From an uncultured Opitutales bacterium (GTDB lineage Bacteria > Verrucomicrobiota > Verrucomicrobiia > Opitutales > Intestinicryptomonadaceae), in contig URAJ01000004.1 in assembly GCA_900545715.1 (NCBI GenBank), positions 1 through 64,000 on the forward strand: a stretch of 64,000 bases of DNA, read 5' to 3'. The translations under genes and the position numbers were made by a program. Below the pieces are notes generated by a model. It did not search any database. It saw only the letters and a list, made by a program, of their open reading frames with translations, and was not told the DNA's origin. How positions within the stretch are numbered: the first letter of the stretch is position 1; each line of letters begins with the position of its first letter. Positions 18,764 to 26,885 of the stretch are shown here, in pieces.

Positions 18764-19669
18764 ATGGAAAATTCTTTTGATTTCGTAGGATTGGGATTTT
18801 GCAGCAACGACTACCTCTGCATTCTGCCCTACATTCCCCTCGATAATAAGGTCAAGATAATAAAGCGTATCATTCAGGGCGGCGGCCCCGCTGGCAATTC
18901 GACCGTCGCAGCTTCCAAACTCGGCTTGAATGCCGCCTTCGTAAGCGCGATAGGCGACGACGCCGACGGCAAGAAAATGATTGAGGACTTCGAGGCCGAA
19001 AAAGTCTGCACAAAGGGCATAAAAGTCCGCAAGGGCTGCGAGTCTCCGCTTGCATATTGCTGGATTGACGAGCCCACGGGCGCGCGCAGCGTCGCTTGGA
19101 CCCGCGGCAATACGCCCGAGCTCGAAGCCGACGAAGTGGATTTGTCGCTTTTGGACGGCGCTAAAATTCTACATATCGACGGGCACAACCCAAAAGGCGC
19201 CCTCGCCGCGGTTAAGCGCGCGAAGGAACTGGGAGTGCTCGTAAACTTCGACGCCGGCACTGTCAGGGACGGCATTGCCGAGCTTCTTCCGTACGCGGAC
19301 ATTCTCATAACATCCGAGGCATTCGCCCGCGCTTGGACGAAAGAGGAGGATCTTGAAAAGGCCCTTCCGAAGCTCGCCGAATACGGAGCAAAGGTGACGG
19401 GGTGCACAATGGGCGCCCACGGCTCGATGATGTACGACAACGGCAAAATAATAAAGTGCCCGGCATTTGAAGGCGTGAAAGTCGTCGACACGACTGGCGC
19501 GGGAGACTTGTTCCACACGGGTTTTGCCGTAAGGTATTTGGAGACGCAGGACCTCATGGAATGCCAGCGCTTCGGCGCGGCGTGCGCGGCTCTCAAATGC
19601 GCGGGGCTCGGCGGACGCATGACGGCTCCGTCGCGCGCGCAAGTTGACGAATTCCTCTCAAAAAGATAA
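18764..19669 (+). CDS. PfkB-family carbohydrate kinase
   Basis: A 301-residue ribokinase-fold sugar kinase and the first gene of the catabolic operon. The glycine-rich motif GGGPAGNST (39-47) and the signature DTTGAGD (242-248, catalytic base D248) are intact, with the family ending DLFHTGFAVRY. From memory, the C-terminal part (CAALKCAGLGGR) resembles the ketohexokinase/YihV branch more than phosphofructokinase or ribokinase. It would phosphorylate a ketose, or a 2-deoxy-5-keto acid if it acts like IolC. It is divergent from the LacI-type gene, and the isomerase gene follows after 31 bases. The substrate is not known. Confidence 0.93.
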   Translation: MENSFDFVGLGFCSNDYLCILPYIPLDNKVKIIKRIIQGGGPAGNSTVAASKLGLNAAFVSAIGDDADGKKMIEDFEAEKVCTKGIKVRKGCESPLAYCWIDEPTGARSVAWTRGNTPELEADEVDLSLLDGAKILHIDGHNPKGALAAVKRAKELGVLVNFDAGTVRDGIAELLPYADILITSEAFARAWTKEEDLEKALPKLAEYGAKVTGCTMGAHGSMMYDNGKIIKCPAFEGVKVVDTTGAGDLFHTGFAVRYLETQDLMECQRFGAACAALKCAGLGGRMTAPSRAQVDEFLSKR

Positions 19670-19700
19670 TTTTTTATAAAAACAAAAAAAGGAACAAAAT

Positions 19701-21062
19701 ATGAGCAAAAAAATAAGAATAGGTTTTCTACCGCTGACAAAAGTAAATTGGACGAACGAGGCAATGCAAAAGCAGCGCCGCGACGCCATTGAAATGCTCA
19801 GCAAAATTCCCAACGTCGAGATAGTCGGCGGCGAAGACATGATCGAGACCGAAGAGCAGTCGCTCAAAATTCTCGAACGCTTTGAAAAAGACCGCCCCGA
19901 TATGCTTGTCGCCCTTTTCACGACATTTGCGCTTGGCACAATCGTGTCGCTTTTTGCAAAGCGCCTCAAAGTGCCTGTCGTGCTGTGGTCGATTAAAGAA
20001 CCCGATCCTGCGGGCGGCCGCCTTCAGGCGAATTCCTTCTGCGCGGCGAATATGAATTCGCACTTCCTCTATCGCTTCCACATTCCGTACTTCCATGTGC
20101 ACGGCAATATCGGCGACGAAAAAACTTTGCAGGACTTTGACAAGACAGTGCGTGTCGTCCGCGCCATGGACGCCGTCAGCAAGATGCGCATAGGCCTCAT
20201 CGGCGGTCGCGTTCCCGGCTTCTACACTTCCAGCTGCGACGAAATGATGCTCCGCTCCAAGCTCGGACCGGAACTCAAATACATCATGATGCTCGAAGTC
20301 ATGAACGACGCCAAGACCATCTCCAAGGAAGACCTCGACGAAGCCCTTAAAATTGTCAAGGCCGACGCGACCGGCGCGGAAGCCTCTGAAGGCGACCTCA
20401 AAAAGTCTGCGGCCCTCTACGCGGCGGTTTGCGGCATGAGAAAGAAGTTCGGCGTGGATACCTTTGCCTTCCGCTGCTGGCCGGAAGTTATAAATTCCGA
20501 CCTCTACGGCATAACCGCGTGCTCGACCATCGGACATCTCACCAACCACGGTGTAATCACCGCCTGCGAAGGCGACGTGTACGGCGCGGTCCTCATGCGC
20601 CTGCAATACGAGCTCACCGGTGAGCTTCCGTTCTTCTGCGACCTCATCATGTGCGAACCCGACAAAGAATACGGGGTTGTATGGCACTGCGGCGCGGCTC
20701 CCTGCAAACTCTGCAAGAAGGGCTTCAAAAACTCCCTGCGCAACAGCTCCACTGTCGTCACCAAGGGCGTCGTCAACGAATTCCCGCTCAAGCCCGGCAG
20801 AGTCACGCTCGCGCGCCTCGGCGAAAAGCGCGACGGCGACGGCTTCAGAATGCTCATCGCCCCCGGCGAAGGCATCGACACCGACTTGTTTGTCCGCGGC
20901 AATCCGCTCAAGGTCAAGTTCGACGCCGGCTGCGAACGCGTCCGCGACACCGTCATCACACAGGGCTTTGAACACCACTTCTCCATGGCGTACGGCGACA
21001 TCACCAAGGAGCTTCTCGACTACTGCCGCATAATGGACATCGAGCCGATAGTCCTGAAATAA
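19701..21062 (+). CDS. L-fucose/L-arabinose isomerase-family protein
   Basis: A 453-residue FucI/AraA-fold protein that would interconvert an aldose and a ketose using a divalent metal. The family pattern is clear: a Rossmann-like N-terminal half, RIGLIGGRVPGFYT in the middle, then FRCWPE (257-262, E262) and CEGD (289-292, E290/D292), which hold the metal in this family, and a late HH pair in GFEHHFSMAYGD. At 453 residues it is shorter than canonical FucI (about 590) and belongs to the shorter, functionally diverse branch. A ribosome-binding site (AAAGGA) precedes the ATG. Neighbours suggest its ketose product feeds one of the two kinases. Confidence 0.9.
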   Translation: MSKKIRIGFLPLTKVNWTNEAMQKQRRDAIEMLSKIPNVEIVGGEDMIETEEQSLKILERFEKDRPDMLVALFTTFALGTIVSLFAKRLKVPVVLWSIKEPDPAGGRLQANSFCAANMNSHFLYRFHIPYFHVHGNIGDEKTLQDFDKTVRVVRAMDAVSKMRIGLIGGRVPGFYTSSCDEMMLRSKLGPELKYIMMLEVMNDAKTISKEDLDEALKIVKADATGAEASEGDLKKSAALYAAVCGMRKKFGVDTFAFRCWPEVINSDLYGITACSTIGHLTNHGVITACEGDVYGAVLMRLQYELTGELPFFCDLIMCEPDKEYGVVWHCGAAPCKLCKKGFKNSLRNSSTVVTKGVVNEFPLKPGRVTLARLGEKRDGDGFRMLIAPGEGIDTDLFVRGNPLKVKFDAGCERVRDTVITQGFEHHFSMAYGDITKELLDYCRIMDIEPIVLK

Positions 21063-21081
21063 CCCCTAAAAGTTTAGAATT

Positions 21082-21888
21082 ATGTCAAGCGACAAATTCC
21101 TAATCAAGCTATCGCCGAAAGACGGGTACAATCCCGTCTTCGAGCGCGGGCAGTACAATATGAAATTGACGTCGTTCGCGGTGCTGAAGCTGGCGAAGGG
21201 CGAGGTATATAAAAGCGCCACAGCCGACACGGAAGTGGCGTTTGTCCTCCTCGGCGGAAAGTGCGCTATGAAGGGCGACGGGTTTGATTTCCCGGAAGTT
21301 GGCGGGCGCAAAAACCCGTTTGACGGCGCCCCGCACACGGTTTATCTGCCGCGCGGTATTTCCTATGAAATAACGGCTTTGACCGACGTCGAGATCGCGG
21401 TCAACATAGCTCCCGCCTCGCGCGATACCGCGCGCCCGACTCTCATCACTCCCGAGATGACGCGCTCCTTCGAGCTTGGAAGGGACAACTTCACCCGCCG
21501 CGCCACCGTAATGCTCGACGAAAAATTCGATTCCGAGCATTTCTATATAGGGGAGGGCATGATTCCCTCCGGCAACTGGTCCGGCTATCCGCCGCACCGC
21601 CACGACATCGACAACCTGCCGGATGAAATAGATATGGAGGAAACATACTTCTACCTTTTCAATCCCCCGCAGGGTTTCGGTATCCAGAAAATATACACGC
21701 CCGACGGCCGCATCGACGAAACCTACACGGTGAAAAATTACGACACCGTCGCAATCGCCGAAGGCTACCACCCGCTATGCGGGGCTCCCGGATACGACAT
21801 GTATTACCTCTGGACAATGTGCGGACAGACCAACAGAGGGTTGATATCCTCGATGGATCCCGCGCATAAATGGGTTGTGGGCAAATAA
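21082..21888 (+). CDS. IolB-family (5-deoxy-glucuronate isomerase-like) protein
   Basis: A 268-residue double-cupin protein matching IolB in length and motifs: YPPHRHD (H172, H174), MEETYFY (E186/E187), NPPQGFG and a late EGYHPLCGAPGYDMYYL (H230), which together make the metal site. In myo-inositol breakdown IolB turns 5-deoxy-glucuronate into 2-deoxy-5-keto-gluconate. Here none of iolG, iolE, iolD or iolA is nearby, so a related isomerisation of another uronate-like compound is equally possible. It begins 19 bases after the isomerase gene, and its stop codon overlaps the next start by one base (TAATG). Confidence 0.88.
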   Translation: MSSDKFLIKLSPKDGYNPVFERGQYNMKLTSFAVLKLAKGEVYKSATADTEVAFVLLGGKCAMKGDGFDFPEVGGRKNPFDGAPHTVYLPRGISYEITALTDVEIAVNIAPASRDTARPTLITPEMTRSFELGRDNFTRRATVMLDEKFDSEHFYIGEGMIPSGNWSGYPPHRHDIDNLPDEIDMEETYFYLFNPPQGFGIQKIYTPDGRIDETYTVKNYDTVAIAEGYHPLCGAPGYDMYYLWTMCGQTNRGLISSMDPAHKWVVGK

Positions 21889-23390
21889 TGCAAGACTTGT
21901 TTTTAGGAATAGATTTCGGGACGGGCGGCTGCAAAGTGACGGCCGTCTCCGAATCGGGCGGAGTGGTCGCCGACGCGTCTGTCGAGTACCCAACAGAGTA
22001 CCCGCATAGTGGCTGGTCGGAGCAGAATCCGTCGGACTGGTACGCCGCGATGTGCAAGGCGATAGCCGAGGTCGAAAAGAAGGGCGCGGACTTGTCGAAA
22101 GTAGCCGCCATATCCTTTGACGGCTCGACCCACAACGCGGTGCTGCTCGACGCAAATATGCGCCCTGTCCGCAAGACCATAATGTGGACCGACCAGCGCA
22201 GCGTCAAGGAGTGCGAGGAGCTCAAGCGCGGAATGTGCGACGAGATTTTCTCTACGGCCTATCAAATGCCGACTCCAACTTGGACGCTCCCGCAAATGAT
22301 GTGGCTGAAAAATAACGAGCCCGACATCCTCGAAAAAACAGAGCACGTCCTTTTTGTAAAGGACTATGTGAGGTACTTGGTCACGGGAGTGGCCGTCACC
22401 GACTATATCGAGGCGCAGGGCACGCTATTTTTCGACATGAAATCGATGGCGTGGAGCGAAAAATTGGTCGGAATTTCCGGTCTGAAAATGGGCGCTCTTC
22501 CCGAGCTTGTGAAGCCTACGGACATAGTCGGTAAAGTATCCGCTTCCGCCGCGCGCGACATGGGAATCCCGGAGGGAACGCCCGTCGTATGCGGCACGAG
22601 CGATTCAGCGGCCGAGGATTACGGCGCCGGGGCGATAAAGCCCGACGACTGCATCTTAAAGCTCGCCACTGCCGGCAATGTGAATGTAATGACATCCGCT
22701 CCGCACCCCTTCAAAACAACGCTTACATATTCGCATGTAATAGAGGGAATGTGGTACACGGTGTCGGCGACCAACGCGGCTGCGCTTTGCCAAAGGTGGT
22801 TTAGGGACGCGTTTTGCTCCGAGGAAAAAGCGGTGGCTGCAGCCGAGGGCAAGAGGGCGTTTGCGCTGATGGACGAACTCGCGGAGAAGTCTCCCGTGGG
22901 GGCGCGCGGAGTGATGTTCCACCCGTACCTGCAAGGGGAGCGCTCCCCGTATTGGGACGCCGACTTGCGCGCGAGCTTTACCGGCATTTCCATATCCTCC
23001 ACCAAGGGGGACTTTATGAGGGCTCTCTTGGAGGGCGTTGCGTTCTCCCTGAAAGACTGCTACGGCGCGATAGAGGAAATAGGCCTTGATGTAAAGCGCA
23101 TATTCCTGATAGGCGGCGGAGCAAAAAGCAAGTTGTGGAGCTCTATAATAGCAAATGTTTTCGACAAATCCGTGGCAGTCCCTATTCCCGGCGACGCATC
23201 TTACGGAACGGCGCTCATCGCTGGCGTCGGCGCGGGCGCTTTTAAGACCCCCGCTGAGGCCGTCGAAAAATGCCTGAAAATCGACAGGTTTGTCAAGCCC
23301 GACCCGCAGGTCGTACCGCGGTACGCCGAGCTTTTCAAAAAATACAAGGCGGCGCACGACGCACTCGCGCCCGTCTATAAAATGAAGTAA
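21888..23390 (+). CDS. FGGY-family carbohydrate kinase (xylulokinase-like)
   Basis: A roughly 500-residue ASKHA-fold sugar kinase. The N-terminal phosphate loop is GIDFGTGGCK (7-16), the catalytic aspartate is D239 in CGTSDSAAEDYGAG, and the adenosine motif is LIGGGAKSKLW. The substrate residues around EYPTEYPHSGWSEQNP resemble the xylulokinase subgroup. The start at 21888 is preferred because it couples to the preceding stop; an upstream in-frame ATG at 21870 lies inside that gene. A second sugar kinase of another superfamily in one operon suggests two phosphorylated intermediates, or one kinase acting on a side product. Confidence 0.93.
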   Translation: MQDLFLGIDFGTGGCKVTAVSESGGVVADASVEYPTEYPHSGWSEQNPSDWYAAMCKAIAEVEKKGADLSKVAAISFDGSTHNAVLLDANMRPVRKTIMWTDQRSVKECEELKRGMCDEIFSTAYQMPTPTWTLPQMMWLKNNEPDILEKTEHVLFVKDYVRYLVTGVAVTDYIEAQGTLFFDMKSMAWSEKLVGISGLKMGALPELVKPTDIVGKVSASAARDMGIPEGTPVVCGTSDSAAEDYGAGAIKPDDCILKLATAGNVNVMTSAPHPFKTTLTYSHVIEGMWYTVSATNAAALCQRWFRDAFCSEEKAVAAAEGKRAFALMDELAEKSPVGARGVMFHPYLQGERSPYWDADLRASFTGISISSTKGDFMRALLEGVAFSLKDCYGAIEEIGLDVKRIFLIGGGAKSKLWSSIIANVFDKSVAVPIPGDASYGTALIAGVGAGAFKTPAEAVEKCLKIDRFVKPDPQVVPRYAELFKKYKAAHDALAPVYKMK

Positions 23391-23421
23391 TTTCCAAAAC
23401 CAAACACTAAGGAGAAATAAA

Positions 23422-24867
23422 ATGTTTGTCCCAAAAGGCAACTACATGTTTGAAATGATCCGCACGGAATTGGCAGACGCCGTGGGATCCGAATACGTAA
23501 ACACGGGGGACTCCGATAAATTCGGACATTCCATCGACTATTATTGGATTCCCGAAATGTGGCACGACCGCGGCAAGGAAACCAAGAAGCCGGATTTTGT
23601 CGTGCACCCCGGAAGCGCTGAAGAAGTCGCGCGGGTCATAAAAATCGCAAACCAATACAAAATTCCCGTCGTCACATGGGGCGGCGGTTCAGGTTCGCAG
23701 GGCGGGGCGCTCCCGGCGTTCGGAGGAATTGTCCTCGACACCAAGCGCATGAACAAAGTTCTTAAAATAGACGAAAAATCCCTCACCGTGACGGCTGAAA
23801 CGGGCATCATCGCCCGCCACCTCGAATGGACTGTCAATAAGAGCGGATACTCGACAATGCATTTGCCCGCGTCCATAGCTTGCGCTACGATAGGCGGATT
23901 CCTCGCCCACCGCGGTACGGGTGTGCTCTCGACAAAATGGGGCAAAATCGAGGACATGGTAATGAGCCTCGAAGTCGTCACCCCCACCGGCGAGATAATC
24001 AATACTTTGCCGATACCGCGCCACGCTTCCGGCCCCGATATGACAATGATGTTCCTTGGAAGCGAAGGCACGCTTGGCGTGATTACGAAAGTGACCCTCA
24101 AAATTCACCCGATTCCCGAAGCCCGCAAGTTCCGCGCGTACCTGTTCAAGGACTTCCACACGGCAATGAGCGCCGGCGCCGACTTGATGCGCAGCAGGCT
24201 GCGCCCGTGCGCCGTAAGGCTCTACGATGAAACCGAAACCCGCACGCACGTCCAGAAAGTGTTCGGCATAGACATCGATTCCGGCGCGTATTTGGTATTC
24301 GGCTTTGACGGCAGGGAAAAGATAGTCGATCTCGAGATGGAATACGCCCGCGAAATAATGGAGAAAAAATACAAGGGGCGCGATCTCGGCAGCAAGGGCG
24401 GCGACCTCTGGTGGAACAACAAGTACAAGTTCTTCTACCCCGGCTATATGTTCCATATACCGCAGGCGTTCGGAACTCTCGACACAGTCGCCGACTTCTC
24501 CCACATCGAGGACGTATATTGGGCGATGAAAAAAGCCGTAAACAAGAACTTCCCGCAGGCGAGGTTTATTGGGCACTTCTCGCACTGGTACGAATGGGGC
24601 TGCATGCTCTACGCCCGCTTCATATTTGAAGGCAAGGACGTCCCGGAAGACGCCGACGAAGCGGCCGCCCTCTACAACAGGGTTTGGGACATCGCCATTC
24701 GCGAGGCGATTGCAAACGGCGGAGTTATAAACGAACACCACGGTGTCGGACTAAAGCTCGGCCGCTATATGAAGGATCTGTACAAAAACAGCTTCTACAT
24801 CTTGCAGGACCTCAAAAAGGTGCTCGACCCCAACAATATTATGAACCCCGGTAAAATGGGTCTGTAA
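23422..24867 (+). CDS. FAD-binding oxidase of the GlcD/alkyl-DHAP synthase type
   Basis: A 481-residue VAO/PCMH-fold flavoprotein. The FAD-binding half contains VVTWGGGSGSQGGA (about 86-99) and MMFLGSEGTLGVITKVTL, and the C-terminal half has the family motif NEHHGVGLKLGRYM with paired histidines. This group covers D-lactate and glycolate dehydrogenases and alkyldihydroxyacetonephosphate synthase. A strong ribosome-binding site (AAGGAG) precedes the ATG, and the Fe-S partner starts 12 bases after the stop. The pair probably oxidises a hydroxyacid or a sugar-derived hydroxy compound and passes electrons to an acceptor. The substrate is unknown. Confidence 0.88.
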   Translation: MFVPKGNYMFEMIRTELADAVGSEYVNTGDSDKFGHSIDYYWIPEMWHDRGKETKKPDFVVHPGSAEEVARVIKIANQYKIPVVTWGGGSGSQGGALPAFGGIVLDTKRMNKVLKIDEKSLTVTAETGIIARHLEWTVNKSGYSTMHLPASIACATIGGFLAHRGTGVLSTKWGKIEDMVMSLEVVTPTGEIINTLPIPRHASGPDMTMMFLGSEGTLGVITKVTLKIHPIPEARKFRAYLFKDFHTAMSAGADLMRSRLRPCAVRLYDETETRTHVQKVFGIDIDSGAYLVFGFDGREKIVDLEMEYAREIMEKKYKGRDLGSKGGDLWWNNKYKFFYPGYMFHIPQAFGTLDTVADFSHIEDVYWAMKKAVNKNFPQARFIGHFSHWYEWGCMLYARFIFEGKDVPEDADEAAALYNRVWDIAIREAIANGGVINEHHGVGLKLGRYMKDLYKNSFYILQDLKKVLDPNNIMNPGKMGL

Positions 24868-24879
24868 AGGAGATTTGCA

Positions 24880-25956
24880 ATGAATATAGACAACTTTCAG
24901 GAAGACATCAAAAAGTGCCGCTTCTGCTTTATGTGCCGCCACTTGTCGGGAGTGTCCAACGTGACATTCCGCGAGGCCGACACGCCCAGAATACGCACTG
25001 CTATGGTTTACGGCATAACCCTCGACAAGTCGAAGCTCTCGAATGCCGACTTTATCGAAACGATATACTCCGCCGACTTGTCGGCAGCGTGCCGCTTCCA
25101 TTGCGTCAACCATTTTGACGAAACCGGCATAGTCTTGGCAGCGCGCCGCGACATAGTGGAAAACGACCTTGCCCCGGAAGACGTAAACGCCATCGCAAAG
25201 AAGCTTGTGGCGGAAAATCCGGCTCCGAAAATTTCGGGCACAGGAGACGTCCTATACTATGTTGATTCCGACACGGCGGCTCTCGCTTCCGAGGCGAAGG
25301 CATTCGACAAGATAGCCAAGAAAGCGGGCGTAAAATACCGTGTCGCAAAGGGCGGCAGCACCGGCAAAGCTCTCTATGTGCTCGGTTTTGCGGAAGCTGC
25401 AAAATTGGCGGCAGAGGCGTTCGCGGAAGCCGTTAACAAGACGGGTGTAAAGACGGTAGTAGTATCTTCCCCGGCGGCATACGACGCGCTCGTAAACGAC
25501 TTCAAGGCATGGGGCGTAAAGCTCGACGCTAAAGTAATGCACGTCAGCGAATTTATAGTTTCTCTGAAGCTGAAATTCTCAAAGAAGGCCGGCAAGCTCT
25601 GCTATCTCGAAAGCGACTTCCTTAAAAACTACAACGGCAATCTGAAATTCCCGAGGGCGTTGCTCGCGCAGGTAAAAGCCGAAAGCGGCGAGGGCTTTAC
25701 GACGGATTTGACGAATGAAAAGACACCGTTTATGTTCGGAACAAACAATGAAGAGTCCTACACTTGCGGCGAGGGGGCTGTCGTATTTGCCCAGCTGCGC
25801 CCGGAAATAGTCAAAAAGATGGCTAAGTATGTAGAGGCTCGCGCCGACAAAGACGTGTTATTGGCTGTTGCGTCCCCGTACACGAAAACCCAACTCTCGA
25901 AAAACGCGAAGTTAAAGGTTTCGACTCTTACGGAAATCGCCGCAGAGTGCCTGTAA
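24880..25956 (+). CDS. Degenerate Fe-S/CCG-domain-like partner of the FAD oxidase
   Basis: A 358-residue protein paired with the FAD oxidase, where GlcF/LutA-like subunits normally sit. The N-terminus has C13-x2-C16-x2-C19 and C71-x3-C75, enough for one cluster at most. The rest follows the layout of a CCG domain, but its cysteines are replaced: SSPAAYDAL (196-204) where CPxCY is expected, ESDFLKNYNG (244-253) for DPCHLGRYNG, TCGEG (295-299) for CCGGG, and ASPYTKTQL (331-339) for CPxCxxxL. The fold seems kept while the cluster ligands are lost. A strong AAGGAG ribosome-binding site precedes the next gene. Confidence 0.75.
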   Translation: MNIDNFQEDIKKCRFCFMCRHLSGVSNVTFREADTPRIRTAMVYGITLDKSKLSNADFIETIYSADLSAACRFHCVNHFDETGIVLAARRDIVENDLAPEDVNAIAKKLVAENPAPKISGTGDVLYYVDSDTAALASEAKAFDKIAKKAGVKYRVAKGGSTGKALYVLGFAEAAKLAAEAFAEAVNKTGVKTVVVSSPAAYDALVNDFKAWGVKLDAKVMHVSEFIVSLKLKFSKKAGKLCYLESDFLKNYNGNLKFPRALLAQVKAESGEGFTTDLTNEKTPFMFGTNNEESYTCGEGAVVFAQLRPEIVKKMAKYVEARADKDVLLAVASPYTKTQLSKNAKLKVSTLTEIAAECL

Positions 25957-25969
25957 GGAGGAATAGAGA

Positions 25970-26797
25970 ATGCCTCTTGTGACACTTAAAGAAATACTCC
26001 CCGAAGCGCGCCGCCAAAAGCGCGCGGTAGGGGCGTTTAACGTTGCGAACGTGGAGGCGGCGATGGGGGTAATCCGCGCCGCTGAGGGGGAAAAACTCCC
26101 CGCGATAATCCAGATATTCCAAAGGCTATTTCTCACGGAAAAAGGTTCCGATTTGGCGGGCGCGCTGTTGCGTATGGCGCACAGGTGCAGCCAGCCGATT
26201 GTAGTGCACCTCGACCACGGGGGATCGCCAGAAATAGTGAGGGCGGCTCTCGCCGCAGGAACGACTTCGGTAATGTTCGACGGCTCTACGCTTACTTTCG
26301 AAAAAAATGTGGAGCTTACAAGGTATGCCGCCGACTACGCCCATACTTTGGGCGCGAGCTGCGAAGGCGAAATCGGGCACGTCTCAATGGGCGACGAAAA
26401 CGCAATCACAACAGTTGAGGATGCCGTCGCCTTCCATAAGGCAACCGGCGTTGACGCCCTTGCCGTCTCTATTGGGACTGTTCACGGATTCTACAAGGCC
26501 AAGCCGAAAATCGAGGCAGAGCGCTGCGCGGAAATCGCCGAGGCTCTCCCCGGAGTTCCGCTCGTACTGCACGGCGGCACGGGAACGCCCCCGGAAGATC
26601 TTCAAAAGGTCATAAAAAACGGCATATCCAAAATAAATATTGCCACTGAATTTATGGACACCTTCTTGAAGTCCACCCGCAGGGAACTGGACAAGCTCGA
26701 CGGGAAATTCTTGCCCATCGACAAGTTCATGGATCCGATAATTGACGATTGCGCCGCGCATGCCGCGCGCCTGTTAAAATTCTTTGCGGGCAAATAG
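25970..26797 (+). CDS. Class II (zinc) ketose-bisphosphate aldolase-family protein
   Basis: A 275-residue FbaA/GatY/IolJ-type aldolase. Zinc ligands are in place: H83 (VVHLDHGG), H172 (GTVHGFYK) and H201 (VLHGGTG), with the catalytic D82 and the acid CEGEIG (131-136). It would split a phosphorylated ketose or keto acid to dihydroxyacetone phosphate and an aldehyde, closing the pathway of this operon. It is the last gene before a strong terminator. Length and spacing fit D-tagatose-bisphosphate aldolase or IolJ as well as fructose-bisphosphate aldolase, so the substrate is left open. Confidence 0.92.
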   Translation: MPLVTLKEILPEARRQKRAVGAFNVANVEAAMGVIRAAEGEKLPAIIQIFQRLFLTEKGSDLAGALLRMAHRCSQPIVVHLDHGGSPEIVRAALAAGTTSVMFDGSTLTFEKNVELTRYAADYAHTLGASCEGEIGHVSMGDENAITTVEDAVAFHKATGVDALAVSIGTVHGFYKAKPKIEAERCAEIAEALPGVPLVLHGGTGTPPEDLQKVIKNGISKINIATEFMDTFLKSTRRELDKLDGKFLPIDKFMDPIIDDCAAHAARLLKFFAGK

Positions 26798-26809
26798 CCC
26801 GTACCCGGC

Positions 26810-26843
26810 GGGGCGCAAACATACTTTGGTTTGCGCCCCTTTT
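26810..26843 (+). terminator. Strong intrinsic terminator ending the seven-gene operon
   Basis: GGGGCGCAAAC (26810-26820), loop ATACTTTG and GTTTGCGCCCC (26829-26839) form a perfect 11 bp stem followed by TTTT. It separates the aldolase gene from the MFS transporter gene, which therefore needs its own promoter or partial read-through. Confidence 0.85.
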
Positions 26844-26885
26844 GTATGCCGAACTGCCTACTTTTAACTATAACTATATTATACT

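Noticed and set aside
18764..26797. Complete canonical myo-inositol pathway
   Set aside because: iolG, iolE, iolD and iolA are missing, and a FucI-type isomerase and FGGY kinase are not part of it.
18764..26797. Sulfoquinovose pathway
   Set aside because: The PfkB kinase resembles the YihV branch, but no sulfoquinovosidase or sulfo-specific aldolase can be recognised, so the name would be unsupported.
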